Notes: generated from the sequence alone by a model not told the origin. DNA of 64,000 bases from Chloroflexota bacterium (GCA_013112685.1 JABFGC010000002.1:940902-1004901), one strand, 5' to 3'. Shown: positions 12,992-21,765, counted from the first letter of the stretch. A program made the numbers and translations.

Positions 12992-13981
12992 CTATGATTC
13001 GAGTCCATGATACGCGGCGCCCAACAGCGCCACTTTGGGATTGAGAATGACGTGGATGGGGACGTCTACCAACCAGGATGTCATGCGCCCTTTGTTTCGG
13101 AACGCTGCCAGGAAACGTTCGCCTTTCAAGGCTGGTAGGATGCGCGGTGGAATGCCGCCGCCCAGATAGATGCCCCCGGTGGCGAGAATCTTGAGCGCCA
13201 GATTGCCCGCCTCGGAACCGAGGATCGAGACGAACATATCCAGGGTGGCTGTGCAGAGCTTACATTGCTTCTCAGGATCCAGTGCAGTGTTCACGATGAT
13301 GGGAGTATGGTCATTCGCTGCCGCCAGTTCTTCAGCCAGCCACGGCGGCTCCAGGGTATAGCCGCTGTCATGCAGAAAGTCATAGATGTTTGGTATCCCG
13401 ATCCCGGAACAGATCCGCTCGTAACTCACATGATCCAGGTGATCGAAAAGGTAGTGAAGAAGGGCGATCTCGTCCCGTGTGGCGGGTGCGAAATCGGTGT
13501 GTCCACCTTCGGAAGCACGCGCAGTATAGTGTCCGCAGTCGAATGTCAAGTATGCCTCACCGAGACCTGTGCCAGGTGCAATGACGCCAATGGCCCCGCC
13601 CGGGACTGGCTGGCCCGCGTTGAGGGTATACAAGTCATCGGGAGTTTCGCCCAGCCAGGGTACTGCGCAGGCGATGGCCTCCAAGTCGTTCAGCAGGTGC
13701 ACAAATGGGATGTTCAACTTCCGGCGAAGTTGCGCCTCGTCAATGGCCCAGGGCAGGTTGGTGGCTGTCACCCGGCCGGCAATCACTGGCCCGGCGATGC
13801 CGAAACTCGCCCGCTCCACGCGCACATTGGTCTGGCTGAGGAACTCGCTCACCATAGCTTCCAGGGTGTCAAAATGGCGGCTGGGCAAAGTCATCTCCGC
13901 GAGCGGTGCGCGTGGCCCAGCCTCAGGTGAGATGAGCGCCAGGTGGGTCTTGGTGCCGCCGATGTCACCGGCGAGTAGCAT
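12992..13981 (-). CDS. glk: Glucokinase (Glk family)
   Basis: Phosphorylates glucose with ATP to glucose 6-phosphate. The 329-residue protein opens with [15 protein letters not shown] (phosphate-binding loop), has [18 protein letters not shown], the adenosine motif [23 protein letters not shown] with the family histidine, and [13 protein letters not shown]. It matches the E. coli-type Glk family rather than ROK kinases. Start ATG 13981 has GGGAGGG upstream. As first gene of the leftward operon it is probably controlled by the LacI-type operator at 14293. Confidence 0.93.
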   Translation of the reverse strand: MLLAGDIGGTKTHLALISPEAGPRAPLAEMTLPSRHFDTLEAMVSEFLSQTNVRVERASFGIAGPVIAGRVTATNLPWAIDEAQLRRKLNIPFVHLLNDLEAIACAVPWLGETPDDLYTLNAGQPVPGGAIGVIAPGTGLGEAYLTFDCGHYTARASEGGHTDFAPATRDEIALLHYLFDHLDHVSYERICSGIGIPNIYDFLHDSGYTLEPPWLAEELAAANDHTPIIVNTALDPEKQCKLCTATLDMFVSILGSEAGNLALKILATGGIYLGGGIPPRILPALKGERFLAAFRNKGRMTSWLVDVPIHVILNPKVALLGAAYHGLES

Positions 13982-14292
13982 GGATATCCCTCCCGTCTAC
14001 AGAGCGCATTTGAAAAATCCGAAATGTTTGGTGCATGAGAAGCCGTCTTCTTTCAATCACCTGATTGACCCCTCGGATGGCGCACTGCGCGCCCGGCGCC
14101 GATTCGTCATTGCTCGTCATCACCGCATAGAACGGTACCCCGGGGTTGAGAATTTGCTGCATCAAGCAGTAACCGCCTTCGACCAGGTGCCGCCCGCAGG
14201 CAATGGATTCAGGATGATACTGAGGTGATAAGTTTGCACCGCCGCTTGCTATGCGCGCAAGCGATCGCCATGAATTCCGTTCACATCCTTGA
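13982..14292. other. Leader region between glk and its operator, no gene seen
   Basis: About 310 bases without a convincing gene. A 66-codon open frame on the minus strand (13965-14165) has no recognisable motif. The stretch is probably the 5' untranslated leader of the glycolytic operon. Confidence 0.4.
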
Positions 14293-14307
14293 TGGAACCG
14301 CTTCCAA
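14293..14307 (-). promoter_or_regulatory. LacI-family operator, glk side
   Basis: TGGAACCGCTTCCAA is an imperfect palindrome with a central CG, the form bound by LacI/GalR repressors. Its inverse is identical over 14 bases to the operator at 14662. On the minus strand it is preceded by a TATACAAT -10-like string, so it would sit just downstream of a leftward promoter for the glk operon. Confidence 0.65.
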
Positions 14308-14340
14308 GTCTCATGTATATTGTATAAAAGCTGTCTGAGG

Positions 14341-14628
14341 CAGGCATGGAGAAAAGCGGGACAAATCTGGACTTTTCATGGTCAGGAATCTGAAAAACCA
14401 CTCAGATGGACCAGTATCCCTTTGCGGACGCATGGAACGTTTCTTTTGGACCCGAGAACTGCTCTGCCCAATGAGTCTGCGTGATTCTTCAGATCTTTGC
14501 CAGGTGTTTTGTTTGACATAGATGATTGGGGCTAGATTGCTCCAACGCGCGGCACGGCCCGGTATATCCCTACTCACCGCTTCCACGCTATGAAAAGTCC
14601 AGATTCCCCACGCTTTTCTCCATGCCTG
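14341..14628. mobile_element. 288-bp MITE-like element with 41-bp terminal inverted repeats
   Basis: The left end (14341-14381) starts CAGGCATGGAGAAAAGCG; the right end (14588-14628) is its inverse with few mismatches. The interior (about 206 bp) holds no gene I can recognise, so the element is non-autonomous. I see no clear target-site duplication. It lies exactly between the two LacI-type operators of the divergent promoters and ends 2 bases before the -35 box of the ABC-transporter promoter. Confidence 0.7.
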
Positions 14629-14630
14629 TA

Positions 14631-14659
14631 TTGGGCGACTCTCATAGAATGTATATGAT
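14631..14659 (+). promoter_or_regulatory. Sigma70-type promoter of the ABC ATPase gene
   Basis: TTGGGC (14631-14636), a 17-base spacer, then TATGAT (14654-14659). The LacI-type operator begins two bases after the -10 box, an arrangement that would allow repression by blocking initiation. Confidence 0.6.
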
Positions 14660-14661
14660 AT

Positions 14662-14677
14662 TTGGAAGCGGTTCCAA
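14662..14677 (+). promoter_or_regulatory. LacI-family operator, ABC transporter side
   Basis: TTGGAAGCGGTTCCAA is a 16-base near-palindrome of LacI/GalR type, placed immediately after the TATGAT box. It matches, in opposite orientation, the operator at 14293, suggesting one regulator controls both divergent transcription units. No lacI-type gene is present in the window. Confidence 0.68.
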
Positions 14678-14810
14678 TCCGGAGTATGAAGGTAACTCAT
14701 GATGTTCACTTTTGAACAGGTTGCGAAACTGGCGCTCATTTTCATATTGGCTTTTGGGACACGGGGGCATCATTCGGTCAGTATATTCCTACGAAACGGA
14801 GGAAAGATCC

Positions 14811-15912
14811 ATGGCTAGTGTAACGTTCAAGAATGTCTTCAAAAAGTTTGGAGATATGATCGCTGTCAACGATTTGAATGTTCAGGTTGACGACAAGGAA
14901 TTTCTCGTTCTGGTCGGACCGTCAGGCTGCGGCAAGACGACCGCTTTGCGTTGCCTCGCCGGGCTGGAAGAGATCTCAAGCGGGGAAATCAAAATTGGCG
15001 ACCGCGTTGTCAACGATGTCGCCCCGAAGGATCGTGATATCGCCATGGTCTTTCAGTCCTATGCTCTCTATCCCCACCTGTCGGTCTACGACAACATGGC
15101 GTTCGGATTGAGCTTCGCGCAAGGTGCCGAAAGACGAGATCAAGCGCCGCGTTCAGGAAGCCGCCGACGTCCTTGGTATTAAAGACCTGCTCGAACGCAA
15201 GCCGCGCCAGCTCTCCGGCGGTCAGCGCCAGCGTGTGGCAGTAGGACGCGCCATTGTCCGCGAGCCAAAGGTCTTCCTCTTCGACGAGCCGCTCTCCAAC
15301 CTGGACGCCAAGCTACGCGTGGCAATGCGCGCCGAGATCAGCAAGCTGCATCAGCGCCTGGCGACCACCTTCATCTACGTGACTCACGACCAGATCGAGG
15401 CCATGACCATGGCGACCCGTATCGCGGTGATCAACAAGGGCGTCCTGCAGCAGCTCGATACCCCGCAGAACCTCTATGACAAGCCGGACAACCTGTTCGT
15501 GGCCGGCTTCATCGGCTCGCCCGCGATGAACTTCTTCCGCGGCAAACTTGTCAAGGAGAACGGCAAGCTGTGTGTAGATACAGGCGATTTTGCTGTTGCC
15601 ATCCCCCAGAAATTCGCCAAGCCGTATGAGTCTCATGCCGGTAAGGACATCATCTTCGGTATTCGCCCCGAAAATGTCCATGATGCCGACTTCATCCCGC
15701 CGAACATTGATGTGGAAAAAGTGGCCGTTAAGGTAGATGTGACAGAGTTGATGGGCAACGAGATTTTCCTCTACCTCGTCAGCGGGAAGAATACGTTCGT
15801 CGGGCGCGTAGACCCGCGCTCGAAACTGCGCGTCGGTCAACAGGCTTCTGTTGCGTTTGACATGGACTCCTTCCATATCTTCGACGCCGCGACCGAAGAA
15901 GCAATTCGCTAG
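14811..15912 (+). CDS. Sugar ABC transporter ATP-binding protein (UgpC/MsmK/MalK type), frameshifted
   Basis: ATPase energising uptake of a sugar or glycerol-3-phosphate. Seen in order: Walker [20 protein letters not shown]-loop [20 protein letters not shown], signature [16 protein letters not shown], Walker [18 protein letters not shown]-loop TFIYVTHDQ, and a C-terminal TOBE/OB region. One extra base near 15116 breaks the frame at [10 protein letters not shown]; corrected length is about 366 residues. The longer frame upstream from 14712 is ignored because ATG 14811 has GGAGG and begins the family N-terminus. No permease or binding-protein gene is adjacent, as is common for the shared MsmK-type ATPase. 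Confidence 0.92.
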
Positions 15913-15999
15913 ATTATTGTTCAGGCTGAGCAGTTCAAACGGCCAGCCCGAATGATTTAATAGCAGATACTTACTGACGTCCGGTTGCACCTTGATTTA

Positions 16000-16195
16000 G
16001 TCTGAAGCCTTGCGCTAGCTTTTTCGCGAGCCATGCTCAGGCAATGGTTGAGGTTCTTCAAGACATGGAAGCGATCCCACCGTCATGCGGGCCTGAGATC
16101 GTTCGGCTTTAACTGCCAGCGCGTAGGGCTCCCGCATGTCCAGCTTGACCACCTCTTTCGGCTCTGGACTCAGATCATCCAGCTTCCCACCTGAT
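16000..16195 (-). pseudogene. ISL3-family transposase relic
   Basis: Translating the minus strand gives DRFHVLKNLNHCLSMAREKA, the hallmark DRFHV segment of ISL3 transposases, preceded in another frame by EVVKLDMREPYALAVKAERS, the segment that normally lies just before it. Only about 60 codons survive, with a frameshift between the two parts. No terminal repeats are evident. It is a decayed insertion-sequence fragment beside a broken tRNA end. Confidence 0.72.
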
Positions 16196-16436
16196 TAATG
16201 CTTCAGATAGGCGATAGGCGGGCAGTGTTGGAGCGATTCTGTGAGCTTCATTGATGAAAGATATTCAGCAAATATTCGGATCGGTTAATTTATCTTCAAT
16301 ATCCCGTTCAAGAGCTGGTCATATTTGTTTACGATGACAGAAAAGCGCTCAGCGCAGGATACCTGACGTATCGCGTCTTGCCCTTGGCTGGCAGTGAATT
16401 AGAACGCTCGTGGGTAGCGACATCCCAAAGCCGTGA

Positions 16437-16468
16437 GGTCCGCGGTTCAAATCCGCGCACCCCGACCA
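16437..16468 (+). pseudogene. tRNA 3'-end remnant (T-arm, acceptor strand, CCA)
   Basis: The bases contain a T-arm CGCGG-TTCAAAT-CCGCG, followed by CACCCCG, A and an encoded CCA. I could not find a matching 5' acceptor strand (CGGGGTG) or a foldable D-arm and anticodon arm upstream, so I treat it as the 3' part of a tRNA gene whose 5' half is lost or scrambled. Amino-acid identity cannot be told. Confidence 0.5.
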
Positions 16469-16479
16469 GTAAGCAAGCA

Positions 16480-16507
16480 AAGACTCCTCCCGAAGGGAGT
16501 CTTTTTT
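16480..16507 (+). terminator. Rho-independent terminator after the tRNA remnant
   Basis: AAGACTCCTCCC-GAAG-GGAGTC pairs as AAGACTCC/GGAGTCTT and is followed by TTTTTT. Confidence 0.75.
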
Positions 16508-16573
16508 GTTCAGGCTCGCGGTTTCCCTGGACAGGGACAGGCGCATCCGCGCACCCCGACCAGTATGTAAGCA

Positions 16574-16600
16574 AAGACTCCCCCCGCAGGGAGTCTTTTT
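16574..16600 (+). terminator. Second copy of the terminator
   Basis: AAGACTCCCC-CCGC-AGGGAGTC with a following TTTTT; a diverged duplicate of the hairpin at 16480. Read on the other strand it also lies just downstream of the transporter gene ending at 16612. Confidence 0.7.
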
Positions 16601-16611
16601 GTCTCACGAGA

Positions 16612-18609
16612 TCAGGCAGGTGTTCCAAAATTGACGAACTTCCGATCGTGATCTTCTTTCTCGTACGCGTGGTACGGCACGTTGATAATCACAATGCCTT
16701 GTTGACGTTTGAGTTGACTGCGGAGCAGGTCTGCGGTGTTGGTATGTAACGCCCCCATCAGGCGGCTGTTCGAGACGAACTCCGGCACGACGATGGTGAT
16801 GGTTTCGCCCGGCTGGCGCTGTCTTGAAATTTCGGCGATGTATCCCAGCAGCGGCTCGATGAAGAGGCGGTAGGGCGAATTCAACATTACCATACGGACG
16901 CCCTCTCCCCATTTTTCCCATTTTTGCCGAACCTTTTCGGCGTCCGCCGGCTCGATGGTGACGTGCACCGCTGTGATGTCGTCCGACAACATACGCGCGT
17001 AGTGGAGCGCTGCCAGCGTGCCCTGATGCACCCCGCTGACAGGCATGATGATGCGGTGGCGGATGGTGTGGGGGGGAATCGCGCCGACGTTATCGAGTGA
17101 AAGGTTCCTGGCAAGATTGTTGTAGTGACGGTGGATCAGCCAGAACGACGCAACCAACGCAGGGATGAGGATCAGGACCACCCAGGCGCCGTCTCGAAAC
17201 TTCGTAACTGCAAAAACCATCATCACCACCGCCGTGCACACCGACCCAAAGCCGTTGATGAGCATCTTGACGCGCCAGTTCTTGACGAAGTGCAGGGTGG
17301 AACCGCGCTCGACCTTCTCCTGCCCCGGTTCGAGCCTGCCGATCTTGAACCAGCGCAACGCCATGCCGCCCTGCGAAAGGGTGAACGATAGGAACACGCC
17401 GATGGCGTACAGCGGGATGAGGCGCGTCACGCTTGCATTGAAGATGACCAGGATAATGGAGGCAATCGCGGCGAGCGCCATGATGCCGCGCGAATAAACG
17501 AGGCGGCTTCCGCGATACGTAAGCTGGCGGGGCAAAAAGCCATCCTTTGCGACGAGGGCGCCCAGACGTGGAAAATCTGCGAAGGCTGTATTCGCCGCCA
17601 TGATGAGGATGACAGTGGTCGCGCCAATTAACATGAGGTATAACGCCCCCCGCCCGTCGAAGACCGTCCGCGCCAACTGCGAGATGACCGTTTCGTTTTC
17701 CGATGGTATCGCGCCGATTTCCTTCGTAAGGTAGGAGATACCGAGGAAAAGCGTGCCGAGAATCAGCGACATCCAAATGAGCGTGATGCCCGCATTCCTG
17801 CTGCGGGGCTCCTTGAAGGCGGTGATCCCGTTCGAGATGGCTTCAACGCCCGTCAGCGCGGTGGTGCCGCTTGCGAAGGCGTGCAGGATCAGGAAAGGCG
17901 TGATGGATGAAAGACCGTGCAGCGTATCCAGTTCGGGCGGGTCGGTTACGGTTTCAAGCGTGCCGGTGATGAACAAACGGAACAGCCCGGACCCAACCGT
18001 CACGAACATCATGGTCACAAAGAAGTAGGTGGGAATCGCAAAAGTGGTGCCCGATTCTTTGACGCCGCGCAGGTTCATCGTCATAACGAAAAGGATGAAC
18101 CCAACGGAAAGTGCGACGCGGTACTCGTACAGAAATGGAAAAGCGGAAGTGATCTGCGCCACGCCCGAAGCGATCGAAACCGATACGGTCAGGATGTAAT
18201 CGGTGAGCAGAGCCGCCGCGGCGATCAACGCAGGGAACGCGCCGAGGTTGTCGCGCGCCACAATGTACGCGCCGCCGCCATCCGGGTAGGCGTGGATGGT
18301 CTGTTCGTAGGAGATGGTCACGATTCCCAAAAGGATGACGATGGCAATGGAGATGGGAAAGACGTAACCGAACGCCATCGTCCCCGCCGCGGCGAGGATG
18401 ACGAGGATTTCCTGCGTGGCATACGCCGTGGACGAAAGCGCATCGGAGGCAAAGACTGCAAGACCGACGACCTTGCCAATGGTCTGGTGGGACGCATCCG
18501 CGGTAGAGAGCGGGCGTCCGATCAACCAGGAGCGCAAGGTGCGCGGCGGCTGGTAATCTGCGGCTCGTTCTATGATGGAGGTTAGAGTGTTCTCTTCAGG
18601 TTTGAGCAT
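16612..18609 (-). CDS. APC-superfamily transporter, KimA-like potassium importer
   Basis: A 665-residue membrane protein. The N-terminal part has LFASDALSSTAYATQEIL-like sequence (here VFASDALSSTAYATQEIL), TISYEQTIHAYPDGGGAYIV and LLTDYILTVSVSIASGV, all marks of the KimA/YdaO group of proton-coupled K+ importers with about 12 membrane segments. The C-terminal 200 residues (from RHRIIMPVSGVHQGTLAAL) form a cytosolic USP-like domain, the part that binds c-di-AMP in B. subtilis KimA. It follows a small membrane protein gene by 24 bases and a KdpD/KdpE pair, which supports potassium homeostasis. Amino-acid transport is the alternative. Confidence 0.8.
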   Translation of the reverse strand: MLKPEENTLTSIIERAADYQPPRTLRSWLIGRPLSTADASHQTIGKVVGLAVFASDALSSTAYATQEILVILAAAGTMAFGYVFPISIAIVILLGIVTISYEQTIHAYPDGGGAYIVARDNLGAFPALIAAAALLTDYILTVSVSIASGVAQITSAFPFLYEYRVALSVGFILFVMTMNLRGVKESGTTFAIPTYFFVTMMFVTVGSGLFRLFITGTLETVTDPPELDTLHGLSSITPFLILHAFASGTTALTGVEAISNGITAFKEPRSRNAGITLIWMSLILGTLFLGISYLTKEIGAIPSENETVISQLARTVFDGRGALYLMLIGATTVILIMAANTAFADFPRLGALVAKDGFLPRQLTYRGSRLVYSRGIMALAAIASIILVIFNASVTRLIPLYAIGVFLSFTLSQGGMALRWFKIGRLEPGQEKVERGSTLHFVKNWRVKMLINGFGSVCTAVVMMVFAVTKFRDGAWVVLILIPALVASFWLIHRHYNNLARNLSLDNVGAIPPHTIRHRIIMPVSGVHQGTLAALHYARMLSDDITAVHVTIEPADAEKVRQKWEKWGEGVRMVMLNSPYRLFIEPLLGYIAEISRQRQPGETITIVVPEFVSNSRLMGALHTNTADLLRSQLKRQQGIVIINVPYHAYEKEDHDRKFVNFGTPA

Positions 18610-18633
18610 AAATTCCGACTTGTTTCCTGGTGT

Positions 18634-19275
18634 TTAGCCGAACAGGTTGTTCCACGTCCAGATCGTCCCGCCTTCGGCAAGCAGGGAGGCGTAAAGCAAT
18701 GCGGTGTGAAGCCCGTTCGAGGGCGCCTGGACGATCTTGATTTGCAGCCAAAAGAATCCCAGGACGAGACCAATGGAGCCAGCCCACGCCAAAATCCCCG
18801 ACAACCAGGCGAGAGGGGCTTTTTCCTTTTCCTTGTAAACGCCGTCAAGCACGTAGATCGCGGCGTTCAAACTCGATGCGAGCAATTGGTCGAGGGGTTT
18901 ATTCGCCAAGCCTGAACGTTGTCCGGCGAAGCAGATGATCACGTCGCCGGGATGCCAGTAGGGGCGCAGGGCGTTCAACCAGTTTTTTCCGATCTCCACC
19001 TTCGATTCGACGAAGATGACTGGGTCTTCGATCATGGCGGATAAGGTCGCCAATTGCCTGCGGAGACTGGGTTCGTGCGCCGCATCCCTGCTTAGACCGA
19101 GTAACTGGACCCGGCTTTCGAGAGCCTTCGCCACGCCGCGGATTTTCCTTGCCGCAATGGCGGCATCCGCTTCGAGTTCAGGCACAAGCACAATCAAACG
19201 GGATGCAGGTTGGAGGTCCGGGAAGGATGCGGGGGTGATTGCAAAATCGGGAGGATGTACATCAAGTTTTTTCAT
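18634..19275 (-). CDS. Two-TM protein with USP-like N-terminal domain, partner of the KimA-like transporter
   Basis: A 213-residue protein I cannot assign to a named family. The N-terminal 150 residues look like a soluble alpha/beta domain (RLIVLVPELEADAAIAARKI, GDVIICFAGQRSG); two hydrophobic segments follow (LSGILAWAGSIGLVLGFFWL and HTALLYASLLAEGGTIW). It directly precedes the transporter gene on the same strand and is probably co-transcribed, so it may be a regulatory or accessory subunit; this is inference from position. Confidence 0.65.
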   Translation of the reverse strand: MKKLDVHPPDFAITPASFPDLQPASRLIVLVPELEADAAIAARKIRGVAKALESRVQLLGLSRDAAHEPSLRRQLATLSAMIEDPVIFVESKVEIGKNWLNALRPYWHPGDVIICFAGQRSGLANKPLDQLLASSLNAAIYVLDGVYKEKEKAPLAWLSGILAWAGSIGLVLGFFWLQIKIVQAPSNGLHTALLYASLLAEGGTIWTWNNLFG

Positions 19276-19360
19276 GGTTGCCTCATGGACGATAAAATCC
19301 TATCCGCCCGGCATAAAACGATGACAAAGATTTCAGGCAAACGCATAAAGAAAAAATAAA

Positions 19361-19382
19361 AACACCCTTTTGCAAGGGCGTT
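19361..19382 (-). terminator. Terminator downstream of kdpE
   Basis: On the minus strand AACGCCCTTGCAAAAGGGTGTT forms a 9-bp stem with two G-T pairs and is followed by TTTTATTTTT, about 80 bases after the kdpE stop. Confidence 0.75.
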
Positions 19383-19464
19383 GTAAAGTGACAAATGACA
19401 TTGGATCGCTTGTTACACTTGTCAAGTCGAGTGCGAAGCGATTGATTGGGGGTTCGGGGCTGCT

Positions 19465-20163
19465 TCAATCATCCGCGACGAAGCGATAGCCGATGCCCGG
19501 CTCGGTGATGATGACCTGCGGGCTTTCGGGGTCAACCTCGAGTTTCTTGCGTAACTGCCGCATGTAAACGCGCAGGTATTCCGTGTGGTCGGCGTCGGCG
19601 GGATCCCAAACGTTGGTGAGAATGCTTTGGTGCGTAAGCACGCGGTCGTGATTGGCGGCGAGATAGGCAAGCAGTTTGTATTCGGTGGCGGTCAGTTTGA
19701 CCTCTTCGCCGCCGCGCCGGACGCTGTGCCAGGCAAGGTCTATGGTCAGTTCCCCGGCGTGAATCACCCTGCTGGAGTGGGAACCCCGCGTGTTCGCGGA
19801 ATGACGAAGCGCCACGCGCACGCGCGCCAGCAGTTCTTCGATTCCAAACGGCTTGGTGAGGTAATCGTCCGCGCCTTTGTCGAGCGCGCCCACTTTGTCG
19901 CGTTCGCTGTCGCGCACCGAAAGGATGATGATGGGACATTGCGTCCACTCGCGCAGGCGCGTGCAGACTTCGACGCCGTCCATGTCCGGCAGACCGAGAT
20001 CGAGGATGACAATGTCGGGTTCGTTCGCCGCCGCCAGGGTCAAGCCTTCTTCGCCCCGGCTGGCGGTCGTCACGTGGAATCCCTTTTCGGTGAGAATGGT
20101 GCGGATGGCGCGCTGGATCTGCGGCTCATCGTCAATGACGAGAATGTGCGGCGCGTTGGTCAT
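19465..20163 (-). CDS. kdpE: KdpE-like response regulator (OmpR family)
   Basis: A 232-residue DNA-binding regulator. The receiver domain opens MTNAPHILVIDDEPQIQRAI, with the phosphorylated aspartate in DIVILDLGLPDMDG and the conserved lysine in DDYLTKPF; the C-terminal winged helix has LTATEYKLLAYLAANHDRVL and ends EPGIGYRFVADD. The sequence style is KdpE. No kdpFABC genes are in view; the likely target here is the KimA-like transporter operon immediately downstream on the same strand. There is no stop codon between the kinase frame and this start, so the product may be fused to the kinase. Confidence 0.9.
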   Translation of the reverse strand: MTNAPHILVIDDEPQIQRAIRTILTEKGFHVTTASRGEEGLTLAAANEPDIVILDLGLPDMDGVEVCTRLREWTQCPIIILSVRDSERDKVGALDKGADDYLTKPFGIEELLARVRVALRHSANTRGSHSSRVIHAGELTIDLAWHSVRRGGEEVKLTATEYKLLAYLAANHDRVLTHQSILTNVWDPADADHTEYLRVYMRQLRKKLEVDPESPQVIITEPGIGYRFVADD

Positions 20164-21614
20164 TCGTCCTCGGTATCCATCGGCATTTTGGGAGGGGGAA
20201 ACGCCTTCCCAGATCAACGGGAAGGTGAAATTGAATGCAAAACCGTTGGGCAGGTTCTCCGCCCACAGCCTCCCGCCGTGCGCTTCGATAATTCCCTTGC
20301 AGATCGAAAGCCCAAGTCCGGTGCCGGTGACCCGGTCTGTTTCGGTGAGGCGGAAGAATTTATCGAAGATGCGTTCGAGGTGCTCCTGCGGCACCGGCGG
20401 TCCCTGGTTGCTGACGACGACATGGATCGAGTCGCCTTCTTCAAATGCCCGCAGGCGGATGACAGTGCCTCCCGGCGCATACTTTATGCTGTTGCTCAAC
20501 AGGTTCGTGAAGACCTGCTCCATTTGGGCATAATCCACCGGCGCGAACGGCAGGCTCTCCGGCACGTCCACTTCGATGCGATGCCCGCCTGCCAGGTGTT
20601 TCATGCGCGCCAGGACGCTTTCGATGATCTCGATCAGGATATTCCATTCGCGCTTGGGTTTGAGCACACCCGACTCGATGCGCGACATATCGAGCAGGTT
20701 GCCCACGAGCATGTTCAGGTGGTCGGCTTCGTCGTCAATGGCGGCGATCAACTCGGAGCGCGCGGGGGTATCCCAACTGACTTCGTTGCTCCTCAAACTC
20801 GATGCCGCCGCCTTGATGGTGGAAAGCGGCGTGCGCAATTCATGCGAAACCGACGACAAGATCGCAGACTTTAGCCGGTCGCTTTCTTCGAGGACTCTTG
20901 CCCTTGACTCCGCCTTTGCCAGACGCGCCCGTTCGAGCGCCAATGCGCCCTGACTGGCGAACGTCTGCAACAGGCGCTTCTTGCCGGACGTTAGGGCTGG
21001 TTCCGCCTTCCAAAGCCGGATCTCCCCGAGAGCGCCGCGCGCCACCTGGATGGGAAAAACCCACTCCGGCGGGCGATGCGGGGGACATCGTTCGGCAGGC
21101 GGTAGACGAACGAATCCGCACCGGCGATGTTCAATTCCACGGCTTCGCCCTGCGATACCTCCTGCACCTGCCTGGCAAGGATTTCTGCAATCGTGTGTCC
21201 GTCGTGCAAGCCCGCCAGCGCCGTGCTGAGTTCGTAAAGTTGAGTCGCTTCGCGTTCGCGCGCCGTTGCCGCGGCGAGACCGGATTGCATCCGCCCGACC
21301 AACTGGCTGATGGCAATCGCCACGATCAAAAAGATGACCAGGATCACCACGTCGGTGGGCTGGTGGACGGTGAATCGGTAATAGGGCGGGATGAAAAAAT
21401 AGTTGAAGGTCAGGAAGGTCGTCAGCGCGCCCGTGATGCCCGGTCCCAGCCCCCAAAAGGCGGTGATCAGCCCAAGCGGAATCAAATAGATGAGCGCCAC
21501 CACCGCTTTGTCGAGCGCGCCTCGCAGAGGAAACAGCAGCGCCGTGACAAGCGCGATGAACCCGAGTGCGAAAACATACCTGGACGAACGGGAAACCAAG
21601 CCTGAATTCCACAT
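20164..21614 (-). CDS. kdpD: KdpD-like sensor histidine kinase, short form, frameshifted
   Basis: The product lacks the N-terminal KdpD and USP domains of classical KdpD (about 900 residues) and starts directly with the four-TM DUF4118 region (YVFALGFIALVTALLFPLRG; FNYFFIPPYYRFTV). A GAF-like segment follows, then HisKA with SSVSHELRTPLSTIKAA, and HATPase with NLLSNSIKYAPGG and GTGLGLSICKGIIEAHGG. One indel near 21070 shifts the frame. The kinase frame runs without a stop into kdpE, either a genuine hybrid kinase or a second sequencing indel. Probably autophosphorylates in response to K+ limitation. Confidence 0.85.
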
Positions 21615-21695
21615 GTTGCAGGATTCATTATACCTTTTTGGGGAGAAGAGTTTTAAGATGAGTTACAGTTCATGTCACGCAGGCATCCTCATTTT

Positions 21696-21765
21696 GAACC
21701 GCCAAGCCGCCAGGAGCGCCAAGAATGGTTGTAAAGAAAAAAAACTGGCGGCTTGGCGTCATGAC
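21696..21765. repeat. Palindromic intergenic repeat
   Basis: Perfect 14-bp arms CGCCAAGCCGCCAG (21700-21713) and CTGGCGGCTTGGCG (21745-21758) around an A-rich 31-base loop. It lies in the divergent region between kdpD and the DtxR-type regulator. It looks like a MITE or REP unit rather than a terminator. Confidence 0.6.

Larger units (their letters stand above)
16451..16600 (+). repeat. Tandem duplication of tRNA 3' end plus terminator
   Basis: ATCCGCGCACCCCGACCAGTA occurs at 16451-16471 and, unchanged, at 16545-16565. In both places it is followed after a few bases by GCAAAGACTCC, a GC-rich hairpin and a T run. The spacing is 94 bases. Such duplicated tRNA 3' ends are typical scars of site-specific integration or excision. 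Confidence 0.75.

Noticed and set aside
13965..14165. 66-codon minus-strand frame upstream of glk
   Set aside because: No motif, overlaps the glk start, and lies in the expected leader.
14698..14817. Short plus-strand frame with a hydrophobic start before the ABC ATPase
   Set aside because: About 39 codons, overlaps the ATPase start and has no family resemblance; could be a leader peptide but nothing supports it.
16381..16468. Complete functional tRNA gene
   Set aside because: T-arm, acceptor 3' strand and CCA are present, but no 5' acceptor partner, D-arm or anticodon arm could be folded by eye; annotated only as a remnant.
19276..19464. Possible c-di-AMP (ydaO-type) riboswitch upstream of the KimA-like operon
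   Set aside because: The gap is short, contains the kdpE terminator, and shows none of the conserved GC-rich ydaO core that I could recognise.
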